Of a DNA stretch of 64,000 bases, positions 25,331-34,900 are shown piece by piece. Under the pieces are notes generated by a model. It saw only the letters and a program-made list of their open reading frames with translations. It was not told the DNA's origin and searched no databases. The stretch covers positions 1-64,000 of the forward strand of contig JASBZA010000005.1 in assembly GCA_029983685.1 (NCBI GenBank), in the 5' to 3' direction. This stretch comes from Oscillospiraceae bacterium. Its GTDB lineage: Bacteria > Bacillota > Clostridia > Saccharofermentanales > Fastidiosipilaceae. Position 1 is the stretch's first letter; each line of letters begins with the position of its first letter. The position numbers and the translations under genes were made by a program.

Positions 25331-25961
25331 TTTTGTCAGCCAAAAGGACCTGTGTGGGCAAGTAGAAAACCCATATAAAAGAACCGAATAAAGCACGGAT
25401 ATAACTTACGGGTAAGACATTAAATAAAGCGACGCAGATATCGCACGCACAGAACAATAGATAAGCTAGCGTCAGTTTCCGGTCTTTGGCCCTTATGGCC
25501 TCAACCGTATTAGTAATCAGAAAGAAGCCATATAAAACAGCCAAGCTGTTTAGTGTATTAAGAAAAAATAAAGCCAGGATAAAAAGCCCCATACTGACCA
25601 AGCCTAGGCGAATAAAGTAACTACGCCCGACTTTTTTCTTTCGTTCTACCAGGCGGCAGCAGTGGACTCCGATAAAGAGAAAAACTCCCAAACTGTAATA
25701 ATTTGTAAAGAGTAAAAAATAGTCCGTAAGGATGGTGAGAAAAGCCGCCAGCTTCCACCAGGCTCTTCCCTCCCGGCCCAAAGTGATTTGGCTTATAAAT
25801 AAGATAATAATTGCTATAAATTTTAGTATGGACGATAGGTTTCCATAAGGTAAAGATAAAAAGTCGATTAAAGCGAAGGCTATATAAAACAAAGCCAATG
25901 CCAGGCAAATCCTATTCCAAAGATTCTGTTTATTGAAAGAGGGTTTGGCTGCTTTGTCCAT
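25320..25961 (-). CDS. integral membrane protein, possibly YhhN/TMEM86 (lysoplasmalogenase-like) family
   Basis: 213 residues with about eight membrane segments and few loops. The first half carries LTDYFLLFTNYYSLGVFLFIGVHCCRLV and the second LFCACDICVALFNVLP ... IWVFYLPTQVLLA. These echo the GD..L and GA..F..SD..LA ... YY..Q.L.A pattern of YhhN proteins, with substitutions. The assignment rests on that pattern only. The gene stands alone with no clear partner and converges on the DUF1461 gene. Confidence 0.6.
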   Translation of the reverse strand: MDKAAKPSFNKQNLWNRICLALALFYIAFALIDFLSLPYGNLSSILKFIAIIILFISQITLGREGRAWWKLAAFLTILTDYFLLFTNYYSLGVFLFIGVHCCRLVERKKKVGRSYFIRLGLVSMGLFILALFFLNTLNSLAVLYGFFLITNTVEAIRAKDRKLTLAYLLFCACDICVALFNVLPVSYIRALFGSFIWVFYLPTQVLLADKIIA

Positions 25962-26003
25962 AAGTCTGTTTCCAATGAAACCTTTCTAATTTCTAACGGG
26001 CTA

Positions 26004-26042
26004 TATAAAATGAGCCATGCCCTCATAATAAAGGACATGGCT
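26004..26042 (-). terminator. terminator downstream of the HtrA-like protease
   Basis: Minus strand AGCCATGTCC/GGGCATGGCT (26013-26042, one G-U pair) followed by CATTTTATA; 23 bases past the stop. Confidence 0.7.
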
Positions 26043-26064
26043 GTAAGTTATAACTTATGAAAGC

Positions 26065-27303
26065 TTAATGATTTTCCTTGTACTCATCGAGTTTAAAGGA
26101 TATCTCCTTGTAGTCTCCGCCTCTATAGAACTTCATCTTGACCTCGTCACCGGCTTTATGACGATTCTTGACGATATTAAGTTGGGATACGGACACAATC
26201 TTCTCACCGGCAAATTCGGTAATGATGTCTCCTGGCCTCAGACCGGCTTTATAAGCGGCCGAGTCTTCCGCAATATCCGAAATCCACACACCGACTACTA
26301 AGGCTTTGCCGTAAGAATCTGCCATTCTGGGGCTGATATCCTGTCCCCTAATCTGTAAGGTAGGAAGGCCGGAAACATAACCGTCATTAATTAAGGCCGT
26401 CACGATAGACTTGGCGGTATTAATGGGGATAGCAAAACCCAGACCTTCAACACTGGGCCCTGATCCGGAACCGGAAGCTTTGGCCACATTGATGCCGATT
26501 AACTCACCGAATGAATTGAAAAGACCGCCGCCGGAGTTGCCTCCGTTAATGGCCGCATCGGTTTGGATGAGGTTACTTAATTCAATCAACTCACCGTTGC
26601 CGGATTGCAATACCAAGGTACGGCCTAAAGAGGAAATAATACCTGCCGTAACAGTACCTTGGAAGTCACCTAAAGGGTTACCGACCGCTACGACCAGTTC
26701 ACCTACCAGAAGGTCATCCGAGTTGCCGATTTTAGAAAACGGGAGGGCGGACTCTGTCTCGATTTTTACCACTGCCAAATCATTAATCTTGCTGGCACCT
26801 ATTAATTTGCCTTCGTAGGTCTGACCGGTAGCCAAAACGACCTCGATATCTTTAGCCCCGTCGATGACGTGATTATTGGTAACAATATAGCCGTCTTCGG
26901 AAATGATGACACCCGATCCGGCACTCTCGGAAGGTACCGTGCCGAAAACCGTATCTTGGGTTCCCTTCGCATAAATTGCGACCACAGCCGGTTGAGCCAG
27001 GGATGCAATCTCCATAGTGGTCAAAGACTCCTCATCTCGGTCGTGGCGGCCGGCGGCTTCTTCTAAGGAAAAATGGCGTTTGCCGGGGTCAACGGGTGTG
27101 ACAGCTTCTGTTCCCTCTGTATCCTCTGGGACTAAGTCCACTTCACTGGTATGTGGTTCGCCGGGCTCTGTCATGCCCGCTTCTTTTTCTTTCCTTATCT
27201 CTCCGACTATAGACGTGATACCCGAACAACCGGTTAAAAATACACTCGAGCTAAGAACCAAGGCCAAAGTGATGGCACTGATTTTTTTCGTTAGCTTCTG
27301 CAT
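26065..27303 (-). CDS. htrA: HtrA/DegP-like serine protease lipoprotein with PDZ domain
   Basis: 412 residues. Signal peptide with lipobox LTGC (about residue 26), an acidic linker, a trypsin-like domain (about 95-290) with the triad in VTNNHVID, NDLAVVKIE and NGGNSGGGL, and a C-terminal PDZ domain (GLRPGDIITEFAGEKI). S1C proteases degrade misfolded proteins at the envelope. Ribosome site AGGAGG; monocistronic. Confidence 0.92.
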   Translation of the reverse strand: MQKLTKKISAITLALVLSSSVFLTGCSGITSIVGEIRKEKEAGMTEPGEPHTSEVDLVPEDTEGTEAVTPVDPGKRHFSLEEAAGRHDRDEESLTTMEIASLAQPAVVAIYAKGTQDTVFGTVPSESAGSGVIISEDGYIVTNNHVIDGAKDIEVVLATGQTYEGKLIGASKINDLAVVKIETESALPFSKIGNSDDLLVGELVVAVGNPLGDFQGTVTAGIISSLGRTLVLQSGNGELIELSNLIQTDAAINGGNSGGGLFNSFGELIGINVAKASGSGSGPSVEGLGFAIPINTAKSIVTALINDGYVSGLPTLQIRGQDISPRMADSYGKALVVGVWISDIAEDSAAYKAGLRPGDIITEFAGEKIVSVSQLNIVKNRHKAGDEVKMKFYRGGDYKEISFKLDEYKENH

Positions 27304-27399
27304 GGTTCATATCCTCCTCATCCAACTTCTCACCTATTATATAAGTTATTTATGAATTCTTTTCTGCATCAAAGTCAATAAATTAATATATTATTTGAA

Positions 27400-27801
27400 T
27401 TAGAGATGAAATTTATTTTGTATGCCTTCCAGGTTCTTGATGATCTGCCCGGTCTTAATCCGGAAATACGTAAAAAAACTTAAGATAATCAGGTTTATGA
27501 TAAACAAAATAACGACTAATGGTTTCCCCGGCCAACCGTTCACAATATGGACTAAAAGATAAAGGGCCACAATGCTATTTAAGACCAGAGACCATGTCAG
27601 CATTTTCCTATTACGCTTATGGCGAATCAGGTCTTGACGGACCAGGGTTTTCGCAAAGACTTCTTTTAAATCAGCACCGCAAGACGGACAGACCAGTTCA
27701 TCGGTCATGGGCAAAAATCGATCATCCAGGGCAAAATGGACGCTTTGATCACAGTTGGGGCAGCTGATATCCACATGATTGAGAGGTCTTGTATCTTTCA
27801 T
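27400..27801 (-). CDS. small zinc-ribbon membrane protein, unknown function
   Basis: 133 residues. N-terminal cytoplasmic zinc ribbon with two CxxC pairs (CPNCDQ and CPSCGA, 24 residues apart), a basic stretch (RHKRNRK) and two membrane segments (about 70-110). I do not recognise a named family. It follows the pyk terminator, with ribosome site AAAGGAG inside the region after the T run, so it may be reached by read-through. Confidence 0.65.
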   Translation of the reverse strand: MKDTRPLNHVDISCPNCDQSVHFALDDRFLPMTDELVCPSCGADLKEVFAKTLVRQDLIRHKRNRKMLTWSLVLNSIVALYLLVHIVNGWPGKPLVVILFIINLIILSFFTYFRIKTGQIIKNLEGIQNKFHL

Positions 27802-27817
27802 GGCGTTACTCCTTTAT

Positions 27818-27851
27818 AAAAAAGCGGACCCCCTCAGGAATCCGCTTTTTT
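27818..27851 (-). terminator. terminator downstream of pyk
   Basis: Minus strand AAAAAAGCGGA/TCCGCTTTTTT with loop TTCCTGAGGGGG; symmetrical, so it could act on either strand. Confidence 0.85.
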
Positions 27852-27871
27852 GAAATAAGCTAAGCCTAAGC

Positions 27872-29614
27872 TTACTTCACAATCTTCTTAACGGGGTCAA
27901 CACTGACAACCTGATCGTTTTCCAGAAGCTTAGTTGCATCCTTAACGCCGTAGATAATGGGCAGGTTGAGATTTCTAGCCACTTCAATAGCCTTGTTGTC
28001 TTTCACATCTGCCGCCTCAGTAACCAGAGCCACTGCTTCGCGAATCAACGGCAAATCGTCTTCGGTAAAGTTCTCGGCAACCAAAACGGGGTTGTCGGGC
28101 AAGAAGACGAAATCTTCTCTCTCATCATCCAGAATGAAGACCTCACCCATTTCAATACGGGTTCCCATAGATTTGCCATTTAGGACCTTGGAGTCAACGT
28201 GACGGACAATCATGGTGTTGGTTGAACCCGCCTGGCCTACAGGACTGCCGCATACCAGAACAACTAGGTCACCTGCATCGATGATGCCGTTTTCTTTGGC
28301 CAAGGTAATAGCTGCATCAAAGAAAGCTTCATTGTCCGAACTCTTCAGGGACTCATCGTAAAAAGCCTCAACACCCCAGGTCAAAGACATCTGTCTCTGG
28401 CTTCTGGCGTCATAGGTTAAGGCAACAATCGGAGCCTCAGGCCTGAAACGGGAAATCGAACGAGGTGTTCTGCCACTATCGGTGACGCAAAGGATAGCAG
28501 CAGCATGGATGGCGTTTGAAACCGCCACAGCAGCTTCACCAGTAGCCGTTACAACGTTTGATACAGCTTCTTCGACATTTTCAATCGAGTAAAGGTCCGT
28601 ATCAATATTCTCTTCAATTTCACGGGCGATGGTGTTCATCATAGCAACGGCTTCGGCGGAGTACTTACCGTTTGCGGTCTCACCGGATAACATGATAGCA
28701 CCTGTTCCGTCTAACAGGGCGTTGGCTACGTCGGATACTTCGGCACGAGTGGGGCGGGGGTTACGAATCATGGAGTCTAACATCTGCGTTGCGGTAATGG
28801 AGTATTTCCCCTCTTCTAAGCATCGTGACAGAATGTACTTCTGGATGCCCGGTACCTTCTCAACCGGCACTTCAACACCCAAGTCACCCCTAGCAACCAT
28901 GATACCGTCACTGACCGATAAAATTTCTTCAAAATTATCAACACCTTCCTGGTTCTCAATCTTAGAGATAACTTGAATCTGACCGGCACCGTGATCGTTC
29001 AAAAGTTTCTTAATGGCTTCAACATCTTCGGCCTTACGGATAAAAGAAGCCGCGATGAAATCCATGCCGTGTTCGACCGCGAAGAGAATATCGTTCTCGT
29101 CACGTTCGGTCATGGAAGGCAGCTGTGTTTTAACATTAGGGAGGTTAATGCTCTTGTAGTTCGAAACCTCACCAGCATTATCGACTACCGTGTAGACATC
29201 TTCACCTTCGATACGGGTGACTTTGAGTTCGACCAAGCCATCATCGATCATGATGCGGTCATCAGGTTTAACGTCATGGTGGAGTTGTTTATAAGTACAG
29301 GAGAATTCATGGCTGTCACCTAAGATATCTTCGTGGCGAATGATGACCTCTTCACCTTCGTTCAGCATCACTTTCTTATCTTTGAACTTACCGGTACGAA
29401 TCTCAGGTCCCTTCGTATCTAAGAGCAAAGCAACATTCTTGTTCTCTTCTTTGGCAATGCGGCGTACCCGCTCTACTCTGCCCAGGTGCTCTTCATAATC
29501 GCCATGGGAAAAATTAAAACGGGCAACGTTTAAGCCATTTTGTATAAGGCGGCGAACTGCCTCATCGCTGTCCACAGCCGGTCCCATAGTACAAACAATC
29601 TTTGTCTTACGCAT
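27872..29614 (-). CDS. pyk: pyruvate kinase with C-terminal extra domain
   Basis: 580 residues. TIM barrel with KIVCTMGPAVDS, VARFNFSHG, DTKGPEIRTG, the catalytic ISKIENQEGVDNFEEI and MVARGDLGVEVP; a B domain (about 70-165); an allosteric C domain; and from about residue 475 a PEP-utiliser-like domain (GTRIEMGEVFILDDE ... AVALVTEAADVKDNKAIEVARNLNLPIIYGV) as in Bacillus pyruvate kinases. Converts PEP and ADP to pyruvate and ATP. Ribosome site AAAGGAG. Confidence 0.96.
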   Translation of the reverse strand: MRKTKIVCTMGPAVDSDEAVRRLIQNGLNVARFNFSHGDYEEHLGRVERVRRIAKEENKNVALLLDTKGPEIRTGKFKDKKVMLNEGEEVIIRHEDILGDSHEFSCTYKQLHHDVKPDDRIMIDDGLVELKVTRIEGEDVYTVVDNAGEVSNYKSINLPNVKTQLPSMTERDENDILFAVEHGMDFIAASFIRKAEDVEAIKKLLNDHGAGQIQVISKIENQEGVDNFEEILSVSDGIMVARGDLGVEVPVEKVPGIQKYILSRCLEEGKYSITATQMLDSMIRNPRPTRAEVSDVANALLDGTGAIMLSGETANGKYSAEAVAMMNTIAREIEENIDTDLYSIENVEEAVSNVVTATGEAAVAVSNAIHAAAILCVTDSGRTPRSISRFRPEAPIVALTYDARSQRQMSLTWGVEAFYDESLKSSDNEAFFDAAITLAKENGIIDAGDLVVLVCGSPVGQAGSTNTMIVRHVDSKVLNGKSMGTRIEMGEVFILDDEREDFVFLPDNPVLVAENFTEDDLPLIREAVALVTEAADVKDNKAIEVARNLNLPIIYGVKDATKLLENDQVVSVDPVKKIVK

Positions 29615-29679
29615 AGAATCTCCTTTTTCTCTAATGCAAATTTCACTTATTAATATATTCCCAAAACATTACACCTAAT

Positions 29680-30363
29680 CTAAGGATCGGGTGTAGGAGG
29701 TTTTTTAACGGTTTTTTCAGATGCCGGTTTAGACTTATATGACTTAATTAAGTCTCTAACCTTTCTCTCTATCCAGATGAAGGCGTTATCCCAGAGATAC
29801 TGCAAGGTATTAAAAGCCTTTAGCATAAACATAGGCGTAAAGATGGCCAAAACCAAAAAGCCCAGGCCGATACCCACGGCAATCAAGATAATTACACCGC
29901 CGCCTACAAAAAGCCCGGTCACGCCGGTTTCGGCAGCTCTATGGTCCAGGTATGTGCCGAAGGTCTCATTGCCCCATTCCAATATCTTGTCAAATGTAAG
30001 CCAGTCAGGAAGTATAAAAAGCTCGGTAAAGCCGGCAATCATCCAGAAAAAAGCAGAAATATACTTGAGTCCCAATAAGGCCAAAATCGGCACACGGAGT
30101 ATAAAGGGCATGCTGTAATAAATCATGCATAGCAAGGGGGTCACAAAGAACAAAATCAAGGTCAAAGTCTTCCATAGCCCCATGCGATTGGTAATGGCGG
30201 TACCGCCGAAATAGTTGGTCATGAAGGCAATGGCGGCCAAAAAGAAAAAGGTAAAGACGCTAAACCAGAGCCAAGTGCCCTTGTGCTTGCGATCTTCATA
30301 GTCTGTATCAGCCCACCAGGCGTGTAATAACATGCCTTCCAAATAATCCATGGATAAGGTCAA
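29680..30363 (-). CDS. multi-pass membrane protein, unknown function
   Basis: 227 residues with five predicted membrane segments and a Lys/Pro-rich C-terminus (KPASEKTVKKPPTPDP) that should lie in the cytoplasm. The N-terminus (HAWWADTDYEDRK) is polar. No family is recognised. The TTG at 30363 has AAGGA 5 bases upstream; the ATG four codons on is the alternative. It lies upstream of pyk with a 65-base gap. Confidence 0.6.
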   Translation of the reverse strand: MTLSMDYLEGMLLHAWWADTDYEDRKHKGTWLWFSVFTFFFLAAIAFMTNYFGGTAITNRMGLWKTLTLILFFVTPLLCMIYYSMPFILRVPILALLGLKYISAFFWMIAGFTELFILPDWLTFDKILEWGNETFGTYLDHRAAETGVTGLFVGGGVIILIAVGIGLGFLVLAIFTPMFMLKAFNTLQYLWDNAFIWIERKVRDLIKSYKSKPASEKTVKKPPTPDP

Positions 30364-30563
30364 CTCTTCCTTTCTCTAGTCATAGCTGTATCTTAGTTAC
30401 CATTTTAGCAAAAATTCGCTAAAATAAGAAATAATACTTACGCTTTATCTTTAGCATCGGAGGCTATTTTACCAAAGCTTAGGGTCTTTCTAAAGTAAAA
30501 AAATCATTAATGACAAAAGCCCCTTATTCCGTTCAAAAGAAGTCTCATATATAGGAGAAAAAG

Positions 30564-31301
30564 ATGCGCTTAGATCGAATTTTGGCCAACAGCGGCTTAG
30601 GCAGTCGCAAGGACGTAAAAAAACTTATCAAGAATGCACGTATCAGCTTGGAAGGAGAAATCTTGACCGATCCCGGACAAAACATCGATGAAGACAAAAG
30701 AGAATGGCTTTATCTGGATAATGAACCGATCCGAGTCCAAGAATGGCTTTATTACCTCATGCATAAACCCGCAGGATTTCTCACGGCCATGAATCAAACC
30801 GACGAGACCGGACAAAGCACGCTGGGAGATTTGGTCCCGGACTTTTTCTTTCATAAGAAAATCGTTCCGGTCGGCCGTTTGGATAAAGATACCACCGGTC
30901 TTTTGCTCTTTACCAATGACGGAACGCTCCACCATCGCCTCTTGTCACCTAAGTACAAGATTCCCAGAACGTATGAAGTTTCTATCGAAATCCTAGACCA
31001 CTGCTTTAATGAAGATGATGTCAAAGCGGTTGCTCTAGGTATGGACATAGGGTTGGGTGAGAGATCGGGTCCCGGGGAACTTATTATTCTGGGACCTGAT
31101 CGGTCAAGACTCACGCTCTATGAAGGAAAATACCACGAGGTCAAACGTATCATGGAGGCTTTAGGTAAGGAAGTTACAAGCTTGCACCGCCTCTCCTACG
31201 GCCCAATCATACTGGGTGACGAAAAGCCCGGACAAATCCGCTTATTAGAACCAAGTGAAATAGAAGCCATGCTTCAGGCATGCGGCCTAGACCCGGCTTA
31301 A
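30564..31301 (+). CDS. rsuA: RsuA-family rRNA pseudouridine synthase
   Basis: 245 residues: an N-terminal S4 RNA-binding domain (MRLDRILANSGLGSRKDVKKLI) and a catalytic domain with VGRLDKDTTGLLLFT containing the nucleophilic Asp, then EGKYHEVKRIMEALG. It isomerises a uridine in rRNA (16S position 516 in RsuA itself; the exact target here is inferred). The 200 bases upstream (30364-30563) show no other gene. Confidence 0.9.
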   Translation: MRLDRILANSGLGSRKDVKKLIKNARISLEGEILTDPGQNIDEDKREWLYLDNEPIRVQEWLYYLMHKPAGFLTAMNQTDETGQSTLGDLVPDFFFHKKIVPVGRLDKDTTGLLLFTNDGTLHHRLLSPKYKIPRTYEVSIEILDHCFNEDDVKAVALGMDIGLGERSGPGELIILGPDRSRLTLYEGKYHEVKRIMEALGKEVTSLHRLSYGPIILGDEKPGQIRLLEPSEIEAMLQACGLDPA

Positions 31302-31309
31302 TCTCAAAA

Positions 31310-32299
31310 TTAAGGATTAGTGCTTGACGGCATGAGAGTCGGAGTCACTTTAGGCTCGGCTTCCATCAAGCCCAGGGTCGGGTCATACCAACTATCAATG
31401 GACAAAAGAAGCTTTTCCAAAATCTCTTGTGACTTAGACCGATTTTCACTGTGGTAAACCAAAGCCAAATATTGCTCTCTTCCTACCATGTCCAAACTGT
31501 TTAAGAGCTGCTTTTCGCTTAAATCCAGGGCATAAATATGCTCTTGTCCCCCTTCTCCTTCCGGTAAAAGCTCCGCCGATACAGTGTAGTAGCAAGGCTT
31601 AATGGCATAAGTCGTAAAGAGCTCCGGCTTTTCTTCAGACAACTTGTTATAAAGATCGTCCATGGGCAAGAACAAACCTTCTTTGACCAGTGAGTCATAC
31701 TGATCCTTATCCAGCAGGGCTATGTCGACTTTTTCGGCACCTGCCGCCATCAGCATACGCTTTACCATGGCGCCCACTTCGGCCTGGGGATCGACCACCT
31801 GCTGGTCTCCCTCTTTACCGATGTAATTCAGCGTAATAATAGGATGCTTGAGATCGGGATTTTGCTCACGAATAACATCCATAAGCTTGTAGTCTTTCTC
31901 ATCTAATACCTCACCACGCTTATAGAAGCGACCAAAGGCAGATAATTGAAAATCAATAGGCTCATTCGTGGCGACCTGATAAATGATAACAACAATTAAG
32001 ATTACGACGGCCAAAGTAATAAAGAAAGGGACCTTGCCGTAATCCCAAATATTCTTCCAATCTTTTCTTTTTTTGCCGAAGACCTCTTTTTCCATCTTGG
32101 GATCTACCGGCGCAGGCGGTTCGTAGCGGCCGGTCAAAATATCATAGGCCATGGTTACCTGGTCTATACGCTTAAAAGTTTCCTCATCATCCTTGCCTCT
32201 GAGGCTCTTACTAATGAGTGTGTAGCGTCTCTCAACGTCATATATGCTTGCATCTTCCGGCAGATTTAATATTTCTAAAGCTTCTTTTCTGGACAGCAC
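31310..32299 (-). CDS. membrane protein with degenerate J-like N-terminal domain
   Basis: 329 residues. The first about 65 residues look like a DnaJ J domain in helix pattern (RKEALEILNLPEDASIYDVERRYTLISKSL ... IDQVTMAYDILTG) but the HPD motif is missing. One membrane segment (about 95-118) follows, then an external domain of about 210 residues with no family I recognise. GTG 32299 has GGTGGAG upstream and is preferred to the ATG at 32320. Converges with rsuA, with 8 bases between the genes. Confidence 0.6.
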   Translation of the reverse strand: MLSRKEALEILNLPEDASIYDVERRYTLISKSLRGKDDEETFKRIDQVTMAYDILTGRYEPPAPVDPKMEKEVFGKKRKDWKNIWDYGKVPFFITLAVVILIVVIIYQVATNEPIDFQLSAFGRFYKRGEVLDEKDYKLMDVIREQNPDLKHPIITLNYIGKEGDQQVVDPQAEVGAMVKRMLMAAGAEKVDIALLDKDQYDSLVKEGLFLPMDDLYNKLSEEKPELFTTYAIKPCYYTVSAELLPEGEGGQEHIYALDLSEKQLLNSLDMVGREQYLALVYHSENRSKSQEILEKLLLSIDSWYDPTLGLMEAEPKVTPTLMPSSTNP

Positions 32300-32329
32300 C
32301 TTTAAGTCTCCACCCTTCATACGCTCATA

Positions 32330-32364
32330 AATAAAAATAAATAGAGCAGTTATTAGAACTGCTC
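32330..32364 (-). terminator. terminator of the feo operon
   Basis: Minus strand GAGCAGTT/AACTGCTC stem (32344-32364) followed by TATTTATTTTTAT; 45 bases past the last feo gene. Confidence 0.75.
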
Positions 32365-32409
32365 CATTTTAACAAATTTTTAGAACTTTTAGCCGTTAGG
32401 ACCTTTTCT

Positions 32410-32628
32410 TTATACTTCGTTCTTATTCTCCGCCTGACTTGGGCATGTTCTTTGCCCGGACGGACATCCCTGGGCCGCCATGCAATTATCTGCCTCAGGG
32501 CAACCGATACAGGCAATAGAATGGCCTTTTTTCTTTCGTTTATAAAAATACCGTATGATAGAAATAATAATCACAGCCAGTAAAGTAATGACTAAGATAT
32601 CACCCCAATGTGCACGAATAAAAGGCAT
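32410..32628 (-). CDS. FeoB-associated Cys-rich membrane protein
   Basis: 72 residues: one membrane segment (about 10-27), a basic cluster (YKRKKKGHS) and a Cys-rich tail with five cysteines (CIGC, NC, GC, TC). This small type is typically encoded right after feoB in Firmicutes and is thought to aid Fe(II) transport. It starts 19 bases past the feoB stop. Confidence 0.85.
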   Translation of the reverse strand: MPFIRAHWGDILVITLLAVIIISIIRYFYKRKKKGHSIACIGCPEADNCMAAQGCPSGQRTCPSQAENKNEV

Positions 32629-32647
32629 AAAGTCCCCCCTCCTTTAT

Positions 32648-34837
32648 TTATGACTCTAAAGCAGCTTGACTTCTGATACCGGAAAGCTTTTTGTCAGGAT
32701 CTGGACGGAAAATAAGGAAGAGCCAAACCAGAAGAACCACTATGGCTACTCCTGTCCATAAAGTAAAGACACCGCTCGATACGAAGCTTGCTAATTGATA
32801 GAAAATCAGTGAGAAAGAATAGGCGTATAGGGTCTGGTAGAAGACACCGAACAAGGTCCAAGATGCGGAACCTAACTCTCTATGCATAGCTCCGATAGCA
32901 GCAAAGCAAGGTGCACACAAGAGATTGAACGCCAAGAAAGAGAAACCGGTAATGACCGTATAGTGGCCGGTGACAGCTGATAAAGTCGACCAGGCGCTTT
33001 CATCGATTAAGTCCAGAATGTCACCTTGTACACCAAAGATGATTGCAAAAGTCGTCATAACGTTTTCTTTGGCCAAAAGCCCGGTAAAAGTGGCAACAGT
33101 AGACTGCCAATCACCGAATCCCAGGGGAATAAAAAGCCAGGCTAAAGTATTGCCGATCTTGGCCAAAAAGGACTGATTAATCTCCACTTCGGCTATACCT
33201 TGACCGGTCCAACCGTAAGTCTGCAAAAACCATATGGCCATACTGGAGAGCAATATAATGGTTCCGGCTTTTTTAATGAAAGAAGCAAGTCTCTCTCCGA
33301 CCGATTGCACCACACCTTTAATTGAAGGTAAGCGATATTCCGGAAGCTCCATGATAAAAGGGGCAGGGTCTCCACTAAAACGCTTGGTTTTCTTTAGGAT
33401 AATACCACTTAAAATAACAGAAAAAATACCCATAAAGTAGGTAAGCGGAGCAAACCACCAAGCTCCTTTGAAGATAGCACCGGCTACGAAAGCAATGATA
33501 GGAAGCTTGGCAGAACAAGGCATAAAAGAGCAGCTGATTGCAGTCATACGTCGGTCGGACTCATGCTCAATTGTTCTCGATGCCATAATACCCGGAACCG
33601 AGCAACCGGTACCAATAAGCATTGGGATAAAAGATTTACCCGATAAGCCGAATTTTCTGAATACACGATCCAAAACAAAAGCAATTCTTGCCATATAGCC
33701 ACATTGTTCCAATAAGGCAAGCAAAATAAAAAGAGTCGCCATTTGCGGTAAAAAGCCGATAACTGCACCGACCCCCGCAATAATTCCGTCTGAGACCAAA
33801 GACACCAGCCAGGAAGAAGTCCCTATACTCTCTAGTAGCTTTCTGGAGCCTTCTTGTGCCCATTCTGCCACCACAACGTCATTAACAAAGTCTGTCATGA
33901 GTGTTCCGATGGTAGATATGGATATAAAATAGACCACAAACATAACTGCAATAAAAATGGGCAGAGCTAAAAAGCGATGGGTAACAATTTTATCGATTTT
34001 ATCGGTAATACTAATTTTATCGGGTTCTTTTTTCACATAGATTTGTTTAAAAATATCGGCCAAAAAATCATATCGGGCTGATGAAATAATGGACTGCCCG
34101 TCATCATCCAGGAGGTCTTCAACTTCTTGTAATAAGTTCATATCCTCTTTAGTTAAATCAACGACATCTTCCAGAAGACTATCTTGTTCAAAAGCTTTTA
34201 TAGAAAGCCAACGCAAAGGGAGTGTGCGGTACGGTGCTTCCCCTAAGGCTTGGAAACACCCTTGCTTAATATCTTCTTCTATTTTGCTTAGCCAGTGATC
34301 CACCTCAGGAGGCAAAGGTAAAGAAAAAACACTCTTATTCGGCTTCAAAATCTGCCGCTCTAGGACTTTAACCAGTTGATCAATATTTTTTTCTTGTAAA
34401 GCGGAAATTTCCACAACAGGGCAAGCGAAGATTTTCGACAATTTAGCGGCGTCGAAACGGTCTCCTCTTTTTTCTACCAGATCCATCATATTGGCGGCAA
34501 TGACCACAGGAATACCCATTTCCAGAATCTGAGTGGTTAAATAAAGGTTGCGCTCTAAATTTGATACATCAATAATATTGATGACGGCGTCCGGACGCTG
34601 GGAAATTAAATAATCTCTGGCAATACGTTCTTCTTGCGTATAAGGGGATAAGGAATATATACCCGGTAAATCCACCAACATTGTCCCATGCGACTGCCGT
34701 ATCTTCCCTTCTTTTTTCTCTACCGTAACACCCGGCCAATTGCCCACATGCTGGCTCGCACCGGTCAAAGCATTAAATAAAGTCGTTTTACCTGAATTCG
34801 GATTTCCTACCAAAGCTACTCGATGCATTTTTGTCAT
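32648..34837 (-). CDS. feoB: ferrous iron transporter FeoB
   Basis: 729 residues. N-terminal G domain with GNPNSGKT (11-18), DLPGIYSL (G3) and AANMMDL (G4), a helical GDI-like linker, then the transport domain with two Gate motifs containing conserved Cys (GTGCSVPGIMASRTIE and LLCAPCFAAIGAMHREL). Imports Fe(II) across the membrane. ATG has AAGGAG upstream. It has a probable operator and its own weak promoter just upstream in addition to the feoA promoter. Confidence 0.96.
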   Translation of the reverse strand: MTKMHRVALVGNPNSGKTTLFNALTGASQHVGNWPGVTVEKKEGKIRQSHGTMLVDLPGIYSLSPYTQEERIARDYLISQRPDAVINIIDVSNLERNLYLTTQILEMGIPVVIAANMMDLVEKRGDRFDAAKLSKIFACPVVEISALQEKNIDQLVKVLERQILKPNKSVFSLPLPPEVDHWLSKIEEDIKQGCFQALGEAPYRTLPLRWLSIKAFEQDSLLEDVVDLTKEDMNLLQEVEDLLDDDGQSIISSARYDFLADIFKQIYVKKEPDKISITDKIDKIVTHRFLALPIFIAVMFVVYFISISTIGTLMTDFVNDVVVAEWAQEGSRKLLESIGTSSWLVSLVSDGIIAGVGAVIGFLPQMATLFILLALLEQCGYMARIAFVLDRVFRKFGLSGKSFIPMLIGTGCSVPGIMASRTIEHESDRRMTAISCSFMPCSAKLPIIAFVAGAIFKGAWWFAPLTYFMGIFSVILSGIILKKTKRFSGDPAPFIMELPEYRLPSIKGVVQSVGERLASFIKKAGTIILLSSMAIWFLQTYGWTGQGIAEVEINQSFLAKIGNTLAWLFIPLGFGDWQSTVATFTGLLAKENVMTTFAIIFGVQGDILDLIDESAWSTLSAVTGHYTVITGFSFLAFNLLCAPCFAAIGAMHRELGSASWTLFGVFYQTLYAYSFSLIFYQLASFVSSGVFTLWTGVAIVVLLVWLFLIFRPDPDKKLSGIRSQAALES

Positions 34838-34860
34838 AATACGCTCCTTGCTTTCCTCTT

Positions 34861-34888
34861 CTTATAGTTAGTCATAGCTAACCGTCAG
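34861..34888 (-). promoter_or_regulatory. feoB-proximal promoter with TTAG-N6-CTAA operator
   Basis: The inverted repeat GTTAG-TCATAG-CTAAC (34867-34882) is the same type as the two sites before feoA. Minus strand CTGACG (34883-34888) and TATAAG (34861-34866) at 16 bases could form a promoter with the repeat in its spacer, as in the main feo promoter. The repeat is clear; the promoter is tentative. Confidence 0.5.
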
Positions 34889-34900
34889 ATAAAAAAATAA

